Origin: an uncultured Clostridia bacterium
Lineage (GTDB): Bacteria; Bacillota; Clostridia; Christensenellales; UBA1242
NCBI GenBank assembly: GCA_934748015.1
Contig: CAKVHF010000004.1
Location: forward strand, 1 to 64,000
Length of the DNA stretch: 64,000 nucleotides
Reading direction: 5' to 3'
Shown here one piece after another: positions 31,146 through 41,824 of this stretch. The notes under the pieces were generated by a model. The model saw only the letters and a program-made list of their open reading frames with translations. It was not told the origin of the DNA and did no database searches. A program made the translations under genes and the position numbers. Positions within the stretch are counted from its first letter, which is position 1; each line of letters begins with the position of its first letter.

Positions 31146-34100
31146 TTATTTTGTCACAATATAGTCCACACATAGATTGCCAGATAAGACTTCTATAGTA
31201 ATATGGTGTGTAGCATCTGCAAGTGTTGTCATGCAATAAGCTATCTTGCTGGTGCTGTCTTTAGTCAATTTTATCTCTTGAGTTACGCCATCTAATGTGA
31301 TCCTTATATTGCAGTTATTATCTTGTCTAACGGCTAGTGCAAAGATTGAACCTGTGAAGTCATATTCGATTTTTCCGTTACCTTTGACGATTTTGCCAAA
31401 GGTGCTTAGTTTAGGCTCTGCAACAAAATCTGTTTTGCTATTTTTATAATAATCCATAACCAGCGGATTACGCTCCACGCCAGACATTGTATAGGCAAAT
31501 TCTATTGTTCGGATAGTTACATATTTATTGCCACCACCAGCGGATTTGGTATCGGTTACAAACAATTTGTAATAACGGAATTTTTGATCGCTGAATTTTG
31601 CCGTAACAGAGTTATTGGATATACTAAGGTCGTTATACTCCCCTGCTAATGTCCAAGTCGAGTTATTCAAGCTGACATATAGTGTAAATGTACAAGGCAA
31701 GTTTAGTTGTCCCTGCGATCGTGAAGTAATGGTGATACTATTGTAAGTATCTATCTTATTCATATCCGCTACTAGTTCAAAAGGATTATCTTTGCTAACA
31801 AAGTTATTCTGATTGTTGTGATAATAATTATTCAGATCACTGTCAAAGATATTCTCTGCCGACTGATCTTGACTCCAACTAGGCATATTGGCACTTATAA
31901 GGGTATGTGTTGAACTATCCTCGCTATACAACTTTCCTGTATTATATACCCTTTCATATTTCGCCTCTGACTGAAAGTCACTTGACGGCATCAACATATT
32001 ATTGGTACAAAGAATCCTTGTAGAAATGGTGGTCATAATAGGGTTGAAATCATCTAGGCATGCTAGACCCAATTCGGTAAAAGCATCGTTGGCATAATGT
32101 CTGGATAGGGTGATTTCTTTGAAATATAGATAATCCCCTTTCTTTAACTCCATCTGTACAACATGCTCACCGCTAACAGCCCAACCACCATGATCGGTGT
32201 TGAGAGACAACACTTGTGTCATTTTGCTGATATTATTTAGAGCAAGATACAGCGTATTATTGCCTCTACCACTACGCAAGCAAATTGCATATTTGCCAGA
32301 TTTTTCAATATATACTTTACCCTCGACAACCCCTATCTGCTTATTAGCCAAGCCGTTAAGGAATGTAGATGTCTGTTTTGATTCTGTTTTGTCGGTATAT
32401 CCAGCAAAATTATTTGCAACCGCCTCATCTACTGAAGAATATGTTTTGGAACCAGCATAAGTGTATTTTGTCACCGCTACTTGATTTTTGTCAAGTTGAC
32501 GGAAATTGAGATGTAGTGTGACATCTGGGGTTGTATAATCTGTGCTATTTAGCCCCACAACAACCGAAATATCCCCAGATAGTTCCGCTTGCCCTGGTGT
32601 GTATTTATACACATTTTCTCCCACTTTTTCAATTTTTCCACTATCTGGTTGTGATACACCTTTGATATCAAAAGTAAAGTCTTGTGGAATGATCAAATAT
32701 TGGTTGAAATCAATTATAATGTTTTCTCCCCGCTCTATGCAATATGGCCTAACTGTATTGATGGTTACTTTTTTGCCACCGTCATATATATCTCTGCCCG
32801 TCTGAAATGTTGTTGCGATTGGCACAAAAGTTATTTTGTTTGCTACGTTATATAATAACTTCTTTTCTTCCGAAATTGTTTGGTTTAACATTTTTTCGAA
32901 ATAATATGTGAAGTTGTAATCGGTTGCCTTGGACAAAGCCTCGTACCAATCATCCACCAGCATTCTGCCCGTTTGAGTTCTGGTAACTCTAGTAAAGATG
33001 TCTACACCAAAAGTATGTATAAGGTCAGCATAAGTATTAAGCGAACTTTGTGCAGTGCCGTTGCCAGCATTGGCAATGGTTTCTCGCAAACTTCGTGAAG
33101 GATCGGTATATCTGTTCCAGTCATAGCCTAGAGTTGCATCGTTAGTCGATCTTGCATCCGAAATTTTGGTGTACAGGATGTAACTAAGAAGAGATGTTGC
33201 ATTGTTTGTAACTTCGTTTGTTTTTGTACCATGCATACCGTAACTTTGGTATAAGTGGTTATATTCATGTATGATTCCCCAGAACCCACTTGAAATCATT
33301 TCATTGTAATTGGTGCAACCAGCCATCCAAGAACATGGTGCATTGATCCAAGAGTTGCCTCCTTGAGAAGCAAAAGCCGCTCCAGCAGCAACAAATGAGT
33401 CAAATACATATCCAACGCTAATTGCACTATTGGCAGATGCAGGCACAAGTCTACTAGTTCTAACAATTTTTTCCCACAGATCACCCACTTTGACCAAATT
33501 GTCATAGTCGTGGCTGGCATATTTTCTTGGGCCAGATAATCTAACACCTAGATCCCAGACTTCGAAATCATAGTATGGTACTGAAGATTTAGTCATCTCT
33601 GCCCACTCTTGTGCAGTAGTCTGACCGTGGATATAATGTGGATATTTTACCGCACCAGATATTGTAACAGTGAAGGTCTGCCCTACAGCGGAAGGACGCA
33701 AATATATTGGCCCGCCAAAATGATTGCCGACATATGCGGTGGTTGTGGAAACCTTAAGTTTGCTAGCAATAACCGGCATGCGAGTAAATTTATTTTTGTT
33801 CTTATCTTCATTCCAGATATTGTTGACATTGTCCCTTTGGCTGACCTGACCTACACTGACAATTAGGCTACCTCCAACCGCATTTAGATCGTTTTGCGAG
33901 ATTTCTATTTTGACTATCTCACCAGCCGGCGCATATAGCCCGGTTACAAAGTTTCTGTCCTCATTGACTGTGATAGTAATTCTTTCCACAACCGCCTTTT
34001 CGGAGTCAGACACATTGCCATAATACATGCCGTTGGCGGAGATGTGCTTATATAGTTTTTTGCCAGTTGCCACACCAGACAGATACATGTTGCCACTGCT

Positions 34101-34445
34101 GTCAATAGCGTCATATGGAGAGCCATTGCCCGCAGTCGACATAAGTATTGCACTTTCTTTGATCAAGTTTTGTCTTTCGGTATCCTCAACTATACTAAGT
34201 GCATTGCCGTAGGTTGGATAGCGATCATTTAGCCCCTCGGTAGAAGAGGATTTTGGGATATTCCGATTAACATAACCTAGCGTTTCACTCCATTGCCCAA
34301 CTTTGCCAGCAAATGGCTTAGCAAAAGAGATCTTAGTGTAATCATCTTTGCCAGTATTTTGTGGCGGAATAAGTAGAAATACTCCAACCAAACCAAGCAC
34401 GAGCAAGACAACAATAATTATTGGAACAATTATTTTATTTTTCAT
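31146..34445 (-). CDS. secreted M60-family metallopeptidase (mucinase-like)
   Basis: 1099 residues. An N-terminal hydrophobic segment (about 5-26) anchors or exports the protein. The M60/enhancin-like peptidase domain spans about 160-560 with HEYNH at 393-397 and the downstream glutamate at Glu411 (HEXXH plus E). About 580-660 is an immunoglobulin-like beta region. About 690-800 resembles a PA14-type carbohydrate-binding fold (YAICLRSGRGNNTLYLALN). About 850-1010 is an F5/8 type C (discoidin) domain. M60 enzymes cut O-glycosylated mucins, which fits a gut bacterium. It is monocistronic with a GGAGG ribosome site; no sortase motif is seen. Confidence 0.88.
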   Translation of the reverse strand: MKNKIIVPIIIVVLLVLGLVGVFLLIPPQNTGKDDYTKISFAKPFAGKVGQWSETLGYVNRNIPKSSSTEGLNDRYPTYGNALSIVEDTERQNLIKESAILMSTAGNGSPYDAIDSSGNMYLSGVATGKKLYKHISANGMYYGNVSDSEKAVVERITITVNEDRNFVTGLYAPAGEIVKIEISQNDLNAVGGSLIVSVGQVSQRDNVNNIWNEDKNKNKFTRMPVIASKLKVSTTTAYVGNHFGGPIYLRPSAVGQTFTVTISGAVKYPHYIHGQTTAQEWAEMTKSSVPYYDFEVWDLGVRLSGPRKYASHDYDNLVKVGDLWEKIVRTSRLVPASANSAISVGYVFDSFVAAGAAFASQGGNSWINAPCSWMAGCTNYNEMISSGFWGIIHEYNHLYQSYGMHGTKTNEVTNNATSLLSYILYTKISDARSTNDATLGYDWNRYTDPSRSLRETIANAGNGTAQSSLNTYADLIHTFGVDIFTRVTRTQTGRMLVDDWYEALSKATDYNFTYYFEKMLNQTISEEKKLLYNVANKITFVPIATTFQTGRDIYDGGKKVTINTVRPYCIERGENIIIDFNQYLIIPQDFTFDIKGVSQPDSGKIEKVGENVYKYTPGQAELSGDISVVVGLNSTDYTTPDVTLHLNFRQLDKNQVAVTKYTYAGSKTYSSVDEAVANNFAGYTDKTESKQTSTFLNGLANKQIGVVEGKVYIEKSGKYAICLRSGRGNNTLYLALNNISKMTQVLSLNTDHGGWAVSGEHVVQMELKKGDYLYFKEITLSRHYANDAFTELGLACLDDFNPIMTTISTRILCTNNMLMPSSDFQSEAKYERVYNTGKLYSEDSSTHTLISANMPSWSQDQSAENIFDSDLNNYYHNNQNNFVSKDNPFELVADMNKIDTYNSITITSRSQGQLNLPCTFTLYVSLNNSTWTLAGEYNDLSISNNSVTAKFSDQKFRYYKLFVTDTKSAGGGNKYVTIRTIEFAYTMSGVERNPLVMDYYKNSKTDFVAEPKLSTFGKIVKGNGKIEYDFTGSIFALAVRQDNNCNIRITLDGVTQEIKLTKDSTSKIAYCMTTLADATHHITIEVLSGNLCVDYIVTK

Positions 34446-34994
34446 TCTTTAGTCACCCTCCTGCACTATTATTTCTACAAGGATATTAACACAAAAAGCC
34501 TCCTCTTGAAAAGTATTTTTTGATAGCAAAATATTGTATGCATAATAACAAAGTCGTAACTCTTCTACATGATTTTAATTTTTAGCAAAATGTATTTAAT
34601 CTCAATGCCAAAGCAATCAACTCAAATATTGTGTTGTAAGAAGTTGATGTCTATATTCAGACACTTATTTTTATCATTATTATCCCTACCTAAAGCACAT
34701 TTGTTAATATTGTTACGCAGAAACATCAAAATAAAAGCAATGGCAACATCATTTTCTTGACTAACCAACACCCTTTGTGGTATATTTTTTACTGGATAAG
34801 CAAAACTGTGTTTATTAATTGTTTTATAAAATTGCTATGCCTTTACTTTGTTAGTACTTTTTAACAATTTACTCACACATAATGAAAAACTATTTAGTTT
34901 ATCCAAATACAAATGATTATATTATTGCAAACAAAACTATATAGAAAAATATTATCCTTGTTTATAGCAAATCAACACACAACAACCGATCACA
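34446..34994. other. AT-rich intergenic region upstream of the split tRNA
   Basis: About 550 bp between the M60 start and the host tRNA-Arg 5' half. The only open frame (34569-34760, plus) has no ribosome site and is rich in Leu and Ser, and I do not call it. The region must hold the M60 promoter and the old tRNA promoter, but neither is clear. Confidence 0.45.
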
Positions 34995-35034
34995 TGTTCT
35001 CGTAGCTCAGCTGGATAGAGCACCGCCCTCCTAA
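34995..35034 (+). pseudogene. 5' half of a split tRNA-Arg(CCU) gene
   Basis: The acceptor 5' strand GTTCTCG, the D arm (GCTC...GAGC), the anticodon 5' strand CCGCC and the loop CTCCTAA plus one base are present, then the sequence becomes unrelated. The missing 3' half is at 52614-52659. Joined, they give a normal 78-nt tRNA with a perfect CCGCC/GGCGG anticodon stem and a fully paired acceptor stem. Confidence 0.93.
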
Positions 35035-35151
35035 GTATCGACTTGGACAAAGTAAAAATCGCTAAACACCCCTAAAACACTGACAATTTGCGACCCCTCA
35101 AAACATTCTCAAAACCAAAGTTCACCCAACATTAATAAAACTACCAATATG

Positions 35152-35228
<77 letters not shown>

Positions 35229-35240
35229 TTTACAAAGAAA

Positions 35241-35266
35241 AAAGACGGCTTTAATTAGTCGTCTTT
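35241..35266. terminator. bidirectional terminator after tRNA-Arg
   Basis: AAAGACG pairs with CGTCTTT, with A-rich and T-rich flanks on both sides. It can end tRNA transcription rightwards and STAND NTPase transcription leftwards. Confidence 0.75.
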
Positions 35267-35281
35267 TTTATTAGTTTTTTG

Positions 35282-38200
35282 CTAATGTATTCTGAACTCA
35301 TCTAGAATGACGGCAGCCTTTTCATTTCCATATTCTATTAATACATTTAAAATATATTCGAAAGCAACGATTAGACTTTTATCTTCCTTTATTTCTCTGG
35401 CAAACTTAAAGAATGACTTATTTATTATGGAGTCTATTATAAATGATTTATCAAAAATTATCTTATTTAATGATTCTGTATCCCATTCATATTTCCTTTC
35501 TCGTGGTGCTTTTTCAAACGATTCTTTTAAAGATAATAGAATTTCTGGCAATAATTCATCTAAGTGCATTTTATAAACAACTTCTAACAATTCTCCCAAA
35601 TGATAATATCCATAATTATTGAACATTTTATTTAGGAACAGCTTATCCTTATACGAATACGAAGTTTTACATTTGCTCCAGTCACCTGAGCCACCATATC
35701 TAGTTAAACAAAAAATCAAACATTTTGTCAAATTTATGCGTAAATTTTCGTTGTTTATATCTTCAATTTTTGCTTCTAATAATTCAACTATTTCTTCGCA
35801 ATTTTGCCTTTGTTGAACATTATTATAAGAATCAAAGTAATAGGGCAATAAACATCCAAACACCTCAAGATAGAAATCTATGGTTTCTTTTTCAAACAAA
35901 GAATAGTCGACATTATCAAACATTAAACTTAAAACTTTTTTTGTTTGATTTAGATTCGACAATATTTCTCTTTGCAAAAACTCCTGCGCTTCATATAATT
36001 CATACACGCCGATAATTTCGTGATCGCTATAGTTCCCTTTGTTTTCGTGCCAAAAGTGAATTAGGAATTCAATATATTGTCTTACAATGTCATCAAAAAC
36101 AGATCCATCTAGAGTCAACCCACAGTTAAGAGCATAGCTAAGTAAACGCACATCATAATCATATAAATTAAAGTTGTTTAAATCTAATTTTTGTTCATCG
36201 TATAAATATTGCTTTATGATTTGTTGAGAATTTGAACAATATAGCTTCTTACCATCATCTTTAATAAATTGATCTACCCCAATCAATTTCGCTTGCATAT
36301 TAGGATTAAATATAAAATTGTCCTCTAATTTATTTTCTAGTATATACTTTGCATTATATTTTTGATGATTCATTTCATCTTTTGCTAATGCTAAAACCGT
36401 ATGAAAAATAGAAGTCGCAATTTGTATATTATTTCTCAGATATTGTTTTGCGTAAACCTCAATCTGTCTAATCTTGCCATTAGAACCTTCATAAAGAATT
36501 AGATCTAATAGAATTTGTTTGATATCGTTTTTCAAAGTATCATTAATTTCTAAATTAATTTGTTTAAACAAAATTGTAAATAATTCAGAATCAAGTATTG
36601 ATCCATTAATTGTTAACTTTCTTGAATTTTCAATCCACAATTTACAATATTTTTCTCTATTAAAAATGTCTAAATTCGGATCATTTAAAGCCAAAGAAAT
36701 GTATATAAATAAATTATTCTCAATTGAAAAATATACTGGATCATCTTTATAAGACAACAATAAATTGATAGCAGACATATAGTCATCAAGAATAATTGTT
36801 TTATCTTTCATTTTGTCATTTAAGTCATTGAATTTATTTACCAGTGGTATATATTTGCTATTTAACTGTTCTTGTTTGTCAGATTTCTGTTTAGCCATAC
36901 CGGTTATTGTAGGAACTAACTCTATTGTTGAATCATTAATCTTATATACCTCAGCTTTTCTCAGATCTATTTGTTGAAGCTGTAAATACCTATCAGAATT
37001 TTCAAGATCATCTGGAATTGTTCTATATAAATAATCAATTATATCAAAAGTTTTCTTCCTTATAACTTCTCCATGTTCTATTTGACAGTTGCGGGCATAC
37101 TCTCGTAAATTTATATTGCTATTGATAGCATTGTACCGGTGTTTTAATCCCAAAGGCAGCCCTGCTGATATCATAATTTCATTTTCCAACTTATTCCTTA
37201 AAGGATTAGGCATTTGTAAAGAATATCGTGTTAAATCATTGATAACAATATCCATATTTGAAATTAAATCTATCGCATATCCAGGTAGCAACTGTTCAAA
37301 TTCCATACCAACTTCTGAAATAATTGATAACAATATAATATTGTTCGAATTTTCATAAATATAATTTTTTAAATTGTTTGCAATTTTAACCTTTTGAGCG
37401 ACTGACAAGTCATTACTTTTCATATAAAACCTAATTAGTTCTTTAAATGAATATACAATATCGGCAATAAGCATAGGAATTTGATGTTCTTGAACCATTG
37501 TAAGCCACATATCCGAATATCCAATATATTTCTTTTCTTTATTTGTTTCTGTAAAGTAAATAGTAAATTCTGGCAACCCTTTATTGTTGTTTTTTAAATT
37601 CAATACAAGTTTATTAATAAATTGCACCATCCATTTTAGTCCATGAAGTCCGTTAAAATGAAAATACATATACAAAAAGTTACTATTTTGAGGGACTTTT
37701 CTAAACGATTCATGATCGTAACTTTCTGCATTTTTATTCAAACCATACAACGAGTACATTTTATTTTCGTTTTCTGGAATATAAAAATTAAATTTAGTAG
37801 GTTCATGTTTGTATGTATAAAACAATTCAAAAATATTACATACTTCATTAGGGAAATATTTTGATAATATACAATTTTCATAACTAATTATATTTTCTAT
37901 TACATCCTCAGAGAACCTTATTTTATCGTCATCTTGTCCCTTAAACATAGCTATTATTTTGTTAAAGAAATCATTAATCCAATCTTTGCAAAATTCCCCG
38001 AGTTCGTAAACTGCACTAAGTTTATCTTTTATACAATCAAAAAGTTGCCAATACGCGTCTTGTTTTACATTCAACAATGTTTTGTCAATTAAATAAGTAA
38101 GTATTTTTGTTGTGTTTTTTGCGGAATTTTCATCAAAATTTTTATCTTTTGAATAATCAATTAAAAGTTTCTCTAGCTGTTGGATTGGCCCCGCCCAAGT

Positions 38201-40036
38201 TTCGTATAAATTATTTTCCGCTATAATATTAATTAAACATTTCCTACCAGCACCTGCATTTTGTAAAGTTAGATAAATATCCCTAGAAAAAGGCACATCA
38301 AGTTCAAAACCGTACAAATTTGTAATATTTACAAACTCCACTAAAAGATTTTCTTTTATTAAAGAATTCGCATTCTCAATAAAGAAACTTTCACTATGCC
38401 TTGACTTAACTAATCCTATCTCAGTTTGTTTGCGCCATTCATCAGGCAAATTTTTTGAAAATAATAAACTATAAATAAACTTGTCTCTATTATATTTTGC
38501 CAATAATTTATTCTCAATCCATATTTGGTATCGTCTATATATACATCTACCTATCTTCTCCAATTTATTAAAAAATGCTTTATAATCACCTTTACATACA
38601 TAAAAAATTTTATCTATATATTGTTCAAAACATATATCTTCAAATATGTCATACTTTAACCTAATGCGTTGATCACTACATGTAACAATACTATTTGACT
38701 TTAATTTTTTTAAAATATATGGATCTATTTCATCACAAGGCACTCCTACAAGAAAATTACTAGCTCTTTCAAAAACGATTTTATTAACAACTTTTTTTAT
38801 ATTATTATCATTTAAGCAAATGATATTTTGCCAAATATATTCTCTCAATTGATTTTCATCTGAAATGTTCTGCAGCGATGACATATTTGAAATAATAATA
38901 TTTAAGTAAAATGGAGACACTAAAAGCTTAGAGTATAAATCGTTTTTCTGCATATCTTTTATAATTGAATATTTATCCGTTAATGGTTTTAGCACCTCTG
39001 GACCCAGGTTTGCAATTTCATAATTAACAATAGAGTATTCATTTTGCAGTTTTATAAATGCCGATTTATCGCTAGTTCTACAAGACGCAATTATAAATAC
39101 ATTACTATAATTTTTTGTTCGTTCATATAGCGTCATTAACATGTCAAGTTTAGTTCTATTGTCGGCAATAAATTCTAATGCATCTATAAACAATACAATT
39201 TTTTTATTATTTAAATATTCTAGTGTCTCATCTAAATTGAAATGCCAAATATTATTTATATCGGTTTCTTCACAAAATCTCTCAGCTCTTGCAAATAATA
39301 ATAACTTTTCCTGTTCAACTAATTTTTTACAGAGAACAGTTTTCCCACTACCAGCTTTTCCCTCAATTAAAATATTCTTGTGATTTTGTTCTCTAATATT
39401 TTTGATATATTCTGACAGATCAATACTATATTCTCCGTTAATCTTATCTTCAATAGAAGAAATACAAGTAGCACTATCTCTTAATGCTTCTTTAAATCTT
39501 TTTAAATTAGTCTTAACGCTTTCTTCTTCCTTTTTTAGGATATCATATAATCCCAACTGAAAATCTAAATCAACTTGTGCTTTGTGTATGACATCCAGTG
39601 TTGTAATTAAATTTTTTTCTTTAATAAATTCAAAATTTCCAACTTTATTTTCCTCTTTATAATCTATTACTTTATCAATACTTTCGTTGCTAAGCATGAA
39701 GAAAATTACATTCTTTATGCCCTTTATGTTTTCATATTTGGAATCTCTGATAGATTCTAAAGTATTTTTAATTTTTGTTGGTACATCTTGAACTGTGCTA
39801 ACTTGAACAAATAAATTTTTATCTTCAGAAATTAAATCAACGCAGGGATATTGAAACGTATTAATGTTTAAATTAAAAAATGGTTGTTTAAAGTATAAAG
39901 AACAAACCTTAATTGCAAAAAGTTCAAACAATTTTGCCGCATCAAACAACCCTTCTTTATTTAGTGTTTTAATTTTGTTTTCATAAGAGATAATATAATC
40001 AGAAATAAACTGTACTCTTTCATTTGATTCGTTCAT
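35282..40036 (-). CDS. SMEK-type STAND NTPase, probable anti-phage protein
   Basis: About 1584 residues from the ATG at 40036. I prefer this to the ATG 12 bp upstream because GGAGGA lies five bases before it. Residues 1-160 resemble the SMEK domain found at the N-terminus of large bacterial NTPases (FELFAIKVCSLY, CVDLISEDKNLFVQVST). A P-loop GKAGSGKT (about 226-233) and Walker B IVLFIDA (about 280-286), then a SCRTSD sensor region, mark a NACHT/STAND ATPase. The remaining 1200 residues are helical repeats suitable as a sensor. This is the layout of Avs-like defence proteins that recognise phage proteins and oligomerise. The exact family is uncertain. Confidence 0.75.
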   Translation of the reverse strand: MNESNERVQFISDYIISYENKIKTLNKEGLFDAAKLFELFAIKVCSLYFKQPFFNLNINTFQYPCVDLISEDKNLFVQVSTVQDVPTKIKNTLESIRDSKYENIKGIKNVIFFMLSNESIDKVIDYKEENKVGNFEFIKEKNLITTLDVIHKAQVDLDFQLGLYDILKKEEESVKTNLKRFKEALRDSATCISSIEDKINGEYSIDLSEYIKNIREQNHKNILIEGKAGSGKTVLCKKLVEQEKLLLFARAERFCEETDINNIWHFNLDETLEYLNNKKIVLFIDALEFIADNRTKLDMLMTLYERTKNYSNVFIIASCRTSDKSAFIKLQNEYSIVNYEIANLGPEVLKPLTDKYSIIKDMQKNDLYSKLLVSPFYLNIIISNMSSLQNISDENQLREYIWQNIICLNDNNIKKVVNKIVFERASNFLVGVPCDEIDPYILKKLKSNSIVTCSDQRIRLKYDIFEDICFEQYIDKIFYVCKGDYKAFFNKLEKIGRCIYRRYQIWIENKLLAKYNRDKFIYSLLFSKNLPDEWRKQTEIGLVKSRHSESFFIENANSLIKENLLVEFVNITNLYGFELDVPFSRDIYLTLQNAGAGRKCLINIIAENNLYETWAGPIQQLEKLLIDYSKDKNFDENSAKNTTKILTYLIDKTLLNVKQDAYWQLFDCIKDKLSAVYELGEFCKDWINDFFNKIIAMFKGQDDDKIRFSEDVIENIISYENCILSKYFPNEVCNIFELFYTYKHEPTKFNFYIPENENKMYSLYGLNKNAESYDHESFRKVPQNSNFLYMYFHFNGLHGLKWMVQFINKLVLNLKNNNKGLPEFTIYFTETNKEKKYIGYSDMWLTMVQEHQIPMLIADIVYSFKELIRFYMKSNDLSVAQKVKIANNLKNYIYENSNNIILLSIISEVGMEFEQLLPGYAIDLISNMDIVINDLTRYSLQMPNPLRNKLENEIMISAGLPLGLKHRYNAINSNINLREYARNCQIEHGEVIRKKTFDIIDYLYRTIPDDLENSDRYLQLQQIDLRKAEVYKINDSTIELVPTITGMAKQKSDKQEQLNSKYIPLVNKFNDLNDKMKDKTIILDDYMSAINLLLSYKDDPVYFSIENNLFIYISLALNDPNLDIFNREKYCKLWIENSRKLTINGSILDSELFTILFKQINLEINDTLKNDIKQILLDLILYEGSNGKIRQIEVYAKQYLRNNIQIATSIFHTVLALAKDEMNHQKYNAKYILENKLEDNFIFNPNMQAKLIGVDQFIKDDGKKLYCSNSQQIIKQYLYDEQKLDLNNFNLYDYDVRLLSYALNCGLTLDGSVFDDIVRQYIEFLIHFWHENKGNYSDHEIIGVYELYEAQEFLQREILSNLNQTKKVLSLMFDNVDYSLFEKETIDFYLEVFGCLLPYYFDSYNNVQQRQNCEEIVELLEAKIEDINNENLRINLTKCLIFCLTRYGGSGDWSKCKTSYSYKDKLFLNKMFNNYGYYHLGELLEVVYKMHLDELLPEILLSLKESFEKAPRERKYEWDTESLNKIIFDKSFIIDSIINKSFFKFAREIKEDKSLIVAFEYILNVLIEYGNEKAAVILDEFRIH

Positions 40037-40200
40037 TAATTCCTCCATTTTAATAATGTTCGCATCTATAACACTGATTTACATTATTATACAAGATTTT
40101 TAACTAAATTTCAAGTTATCCAAGATCTACCAATCTCAATTCTAAATATATTACTTTAAATCTAAACAACTCTCAAAGTTTTTCAATTGTTATTTAATAT

Positions 40201-41592
40201 TTATTCAAAAATTTTATTTATAACTTCGCTTGCATGTATATCACTATTCTTTAGAAAGTGGCTGTAGAAGTCGCTGGTGGTTGAGGCTTTGCTGTGACCA
40301 GCTCTGGCTGATACCGTTTTCATATCTACACCTGCCATTAGTTGCAATGTTATGTTTGTATGGCGAAGCGAGTGGAGTGTGACGATTGGAAGTCCAGCTC
40401 GTGCAAGAGATTTTTGCAGCCATACTCGTAATAATCCTGGGCAAATGTCTTTGCCATCTTCTGTGCAAAACAGTCTATCTGTGTCGCCGAGTCTATCTCC
40501 AAGATACTTCTTTTGATTTTTCCACCAAGCTTCGTATTCGTGTAAGTACTCAATAAGTTTATCTGGCATTGAGATTGTGCGTTTTGAATTCTCTGTCTTT
40601 GGCTCTTTGGTGATAATTCCAAACCCAACTATATCTTGCACAGATCTTGCTATAGTCATTGTTTTATTTTCAAAGTCAATATCTTTCCATTCAAGGCCTG
40701 CAAGTTCGCCACGTCTTATGCCCATAAAGAGTGCTATTAGCAAGGAGATCTTCCATCGTGGGTTATCTAGTTTATCTAGATAACCCACTAATTGCTTTAC
40801 TTCTTTGTCATTAAGTATCTTAACTTCTTTTTTATGTCCTTGAATTGGTGCAATGTAATCACGAGATGCAAAGTTATGTTCAACTAATCTTTGCCTTTTT
40901 GCATCAGCTAGAATTGTTGCCAATGTGCGTTTAAGTTTGAGTATAGTCTCTTTTGCGTACGGATGACTAATTATTTTAACATCAAACCACTCATCAAAGT
41001 CTAAGTTGAGTGCACTACATATTGTTTTTGCGCTATCAATCCTTATGCCATTACCAACTGTGGCTGAGTAATAGATTGATCTAGAGATGCCACTATTTCT
41101 AGTAGCATCAATCAGTTTTATACAGTGAGATTTTAAATATTGAGTTAAATCTCGTTTGAGTATTGCATATCTTTGTTCATATTTCTTTGCCATCATTTCA
41201 TCTAGGAAACCTTGCACCATGACTGGTGTTATTTGGTTAAGTTTAATATTCCCAAAGTATGCCTCAAACTTTCTAATATTGTCTCTGCCTTTTATGTAGT
41301 AGTTTAGCGATCTTGTATTTTTAATCTTTTCAAGCCACTTATTGGCATAATCTATAAAAGTTATGTCGTTATCTACTGCAAGCATACCGTTTAGTTGTTT
41401 TTTGAATTTATCTTCAAAATCTAAGCAAACTCTTTGCAACTCCTTCTTGGCCTGAATTTCTGTTAATTCGTTTGGTTTTCTCCAACACATTGATTTCGCC
41501 ACAAATTGTCCAGTTCTTAGGTCTTTTGCTTTTACTTGTATTCTATATGATATTGATCCATCATTTAGCTTTTTCTTTCTAACGCAAGCCAT
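40201..41592 (-). CDS. tyrosine recombinase (element integrase)
   Basis: 463 residues. The N-terminal arm-type DNA-binding domain (1-65) is followed by a SAM-like core-binding domain (about 78-145) and the catalytic domain (about 255-450), with Arg293, His407-x-x-Arg410, His433 and the nucleophile Tyr443 (GHSKASTTSDFYSHF). Between the core-binding helices, residues about 146-205 look like an inserted Xre-type helix-turn-helix (QYLKSHCIKLIDATRNSGIS...ICSALNLDFDEW). It presumably recombines CTCCTAAG in the tRNA-Arg anticodon loop. It lies 13 bp after xis. Confidence 0.93.
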   Translation of the reverse strand: MACVRKKKLNDGSISYRIQVKAKDLRTGQFVAKSMCWRKPNELTEIQAKKELQRVCLDFEDKFKKQLNGMLAVDNDITFIDYANKWLEKIKNTRSLNYYIKGRDNIRKFEAYFGNIKLNQITPVMVQGFLDEMMAKKYEQRYAILKRDLTQYLKSHCIKLIDATRNSGISRSIYYSATVGNGIRIDSAKTICSALNLDFDEWFDVKIISHPYAKETILKLKRTLATILADAKRQRLVEHNFASRDYIAPIQGHKKEVKILNDKEVKQLVGYLDKLDNPRWKISLLIALFMGIRRGELAGLEWKDIDFENKTMTIARSVQDIVGFGIITKEPKTENSKRTISMPDKLIEYLHEYEAWWKNQKKYLGDRLGDTDRLFCTEDGKDICPGLLRVWLQKSLARAGLPIVTLHSLRHTNITLQLMAGVDMKTVSARAGHSKASTTSDFYSHFLKNSDIHASEVINKIFE

Positions 41593-41605
41593 TTTATTTC
41601 TCCTT

Positions 41606-41824
41606 TTATCTAATAATTACTTGTTCCATTGGTAGTTCATAATCTTTGCTCTGCAAGAAGGCAAGCAGTGAATCATAGTCAATTAATACCTTCTTTCCAG
41701 TTTTAATTGATCTGATTTTGTATCCATCTGCCAACTTTCTTATTAAGAATTCACTTAGTCCAGTGTTTGGATCTTCTTGTTTAATCATTTGTAATGTTTC
41801 TTTAATTGTTCTAATTCTTTGCAT
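41606..41824 (-). CDS. excisionase-like DNA-binding protein
   Basis: About 72 residues from the ATG at 41824, which has GGAGGAATA directly upstream; the longer open frame starts without a ribosome site. The order of a helix-turn-helix (LSEFLIRKLADGYKIRSIKTGKKVLIDYDSLLAFL), a wing and a final helix is the MerR-like excisionase fold. It lies immediately before the integrase gene, the usual xis position. It would bias recombination towards excision. Confidence 0.8.
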   Translation of the reverse strand: MQRIRTIKETLQMIKQEDPNTGLSEFLIRKLADGYKIRSIKTGKKVLIDYDSLLAFLQSKDYELPMEQVIIR

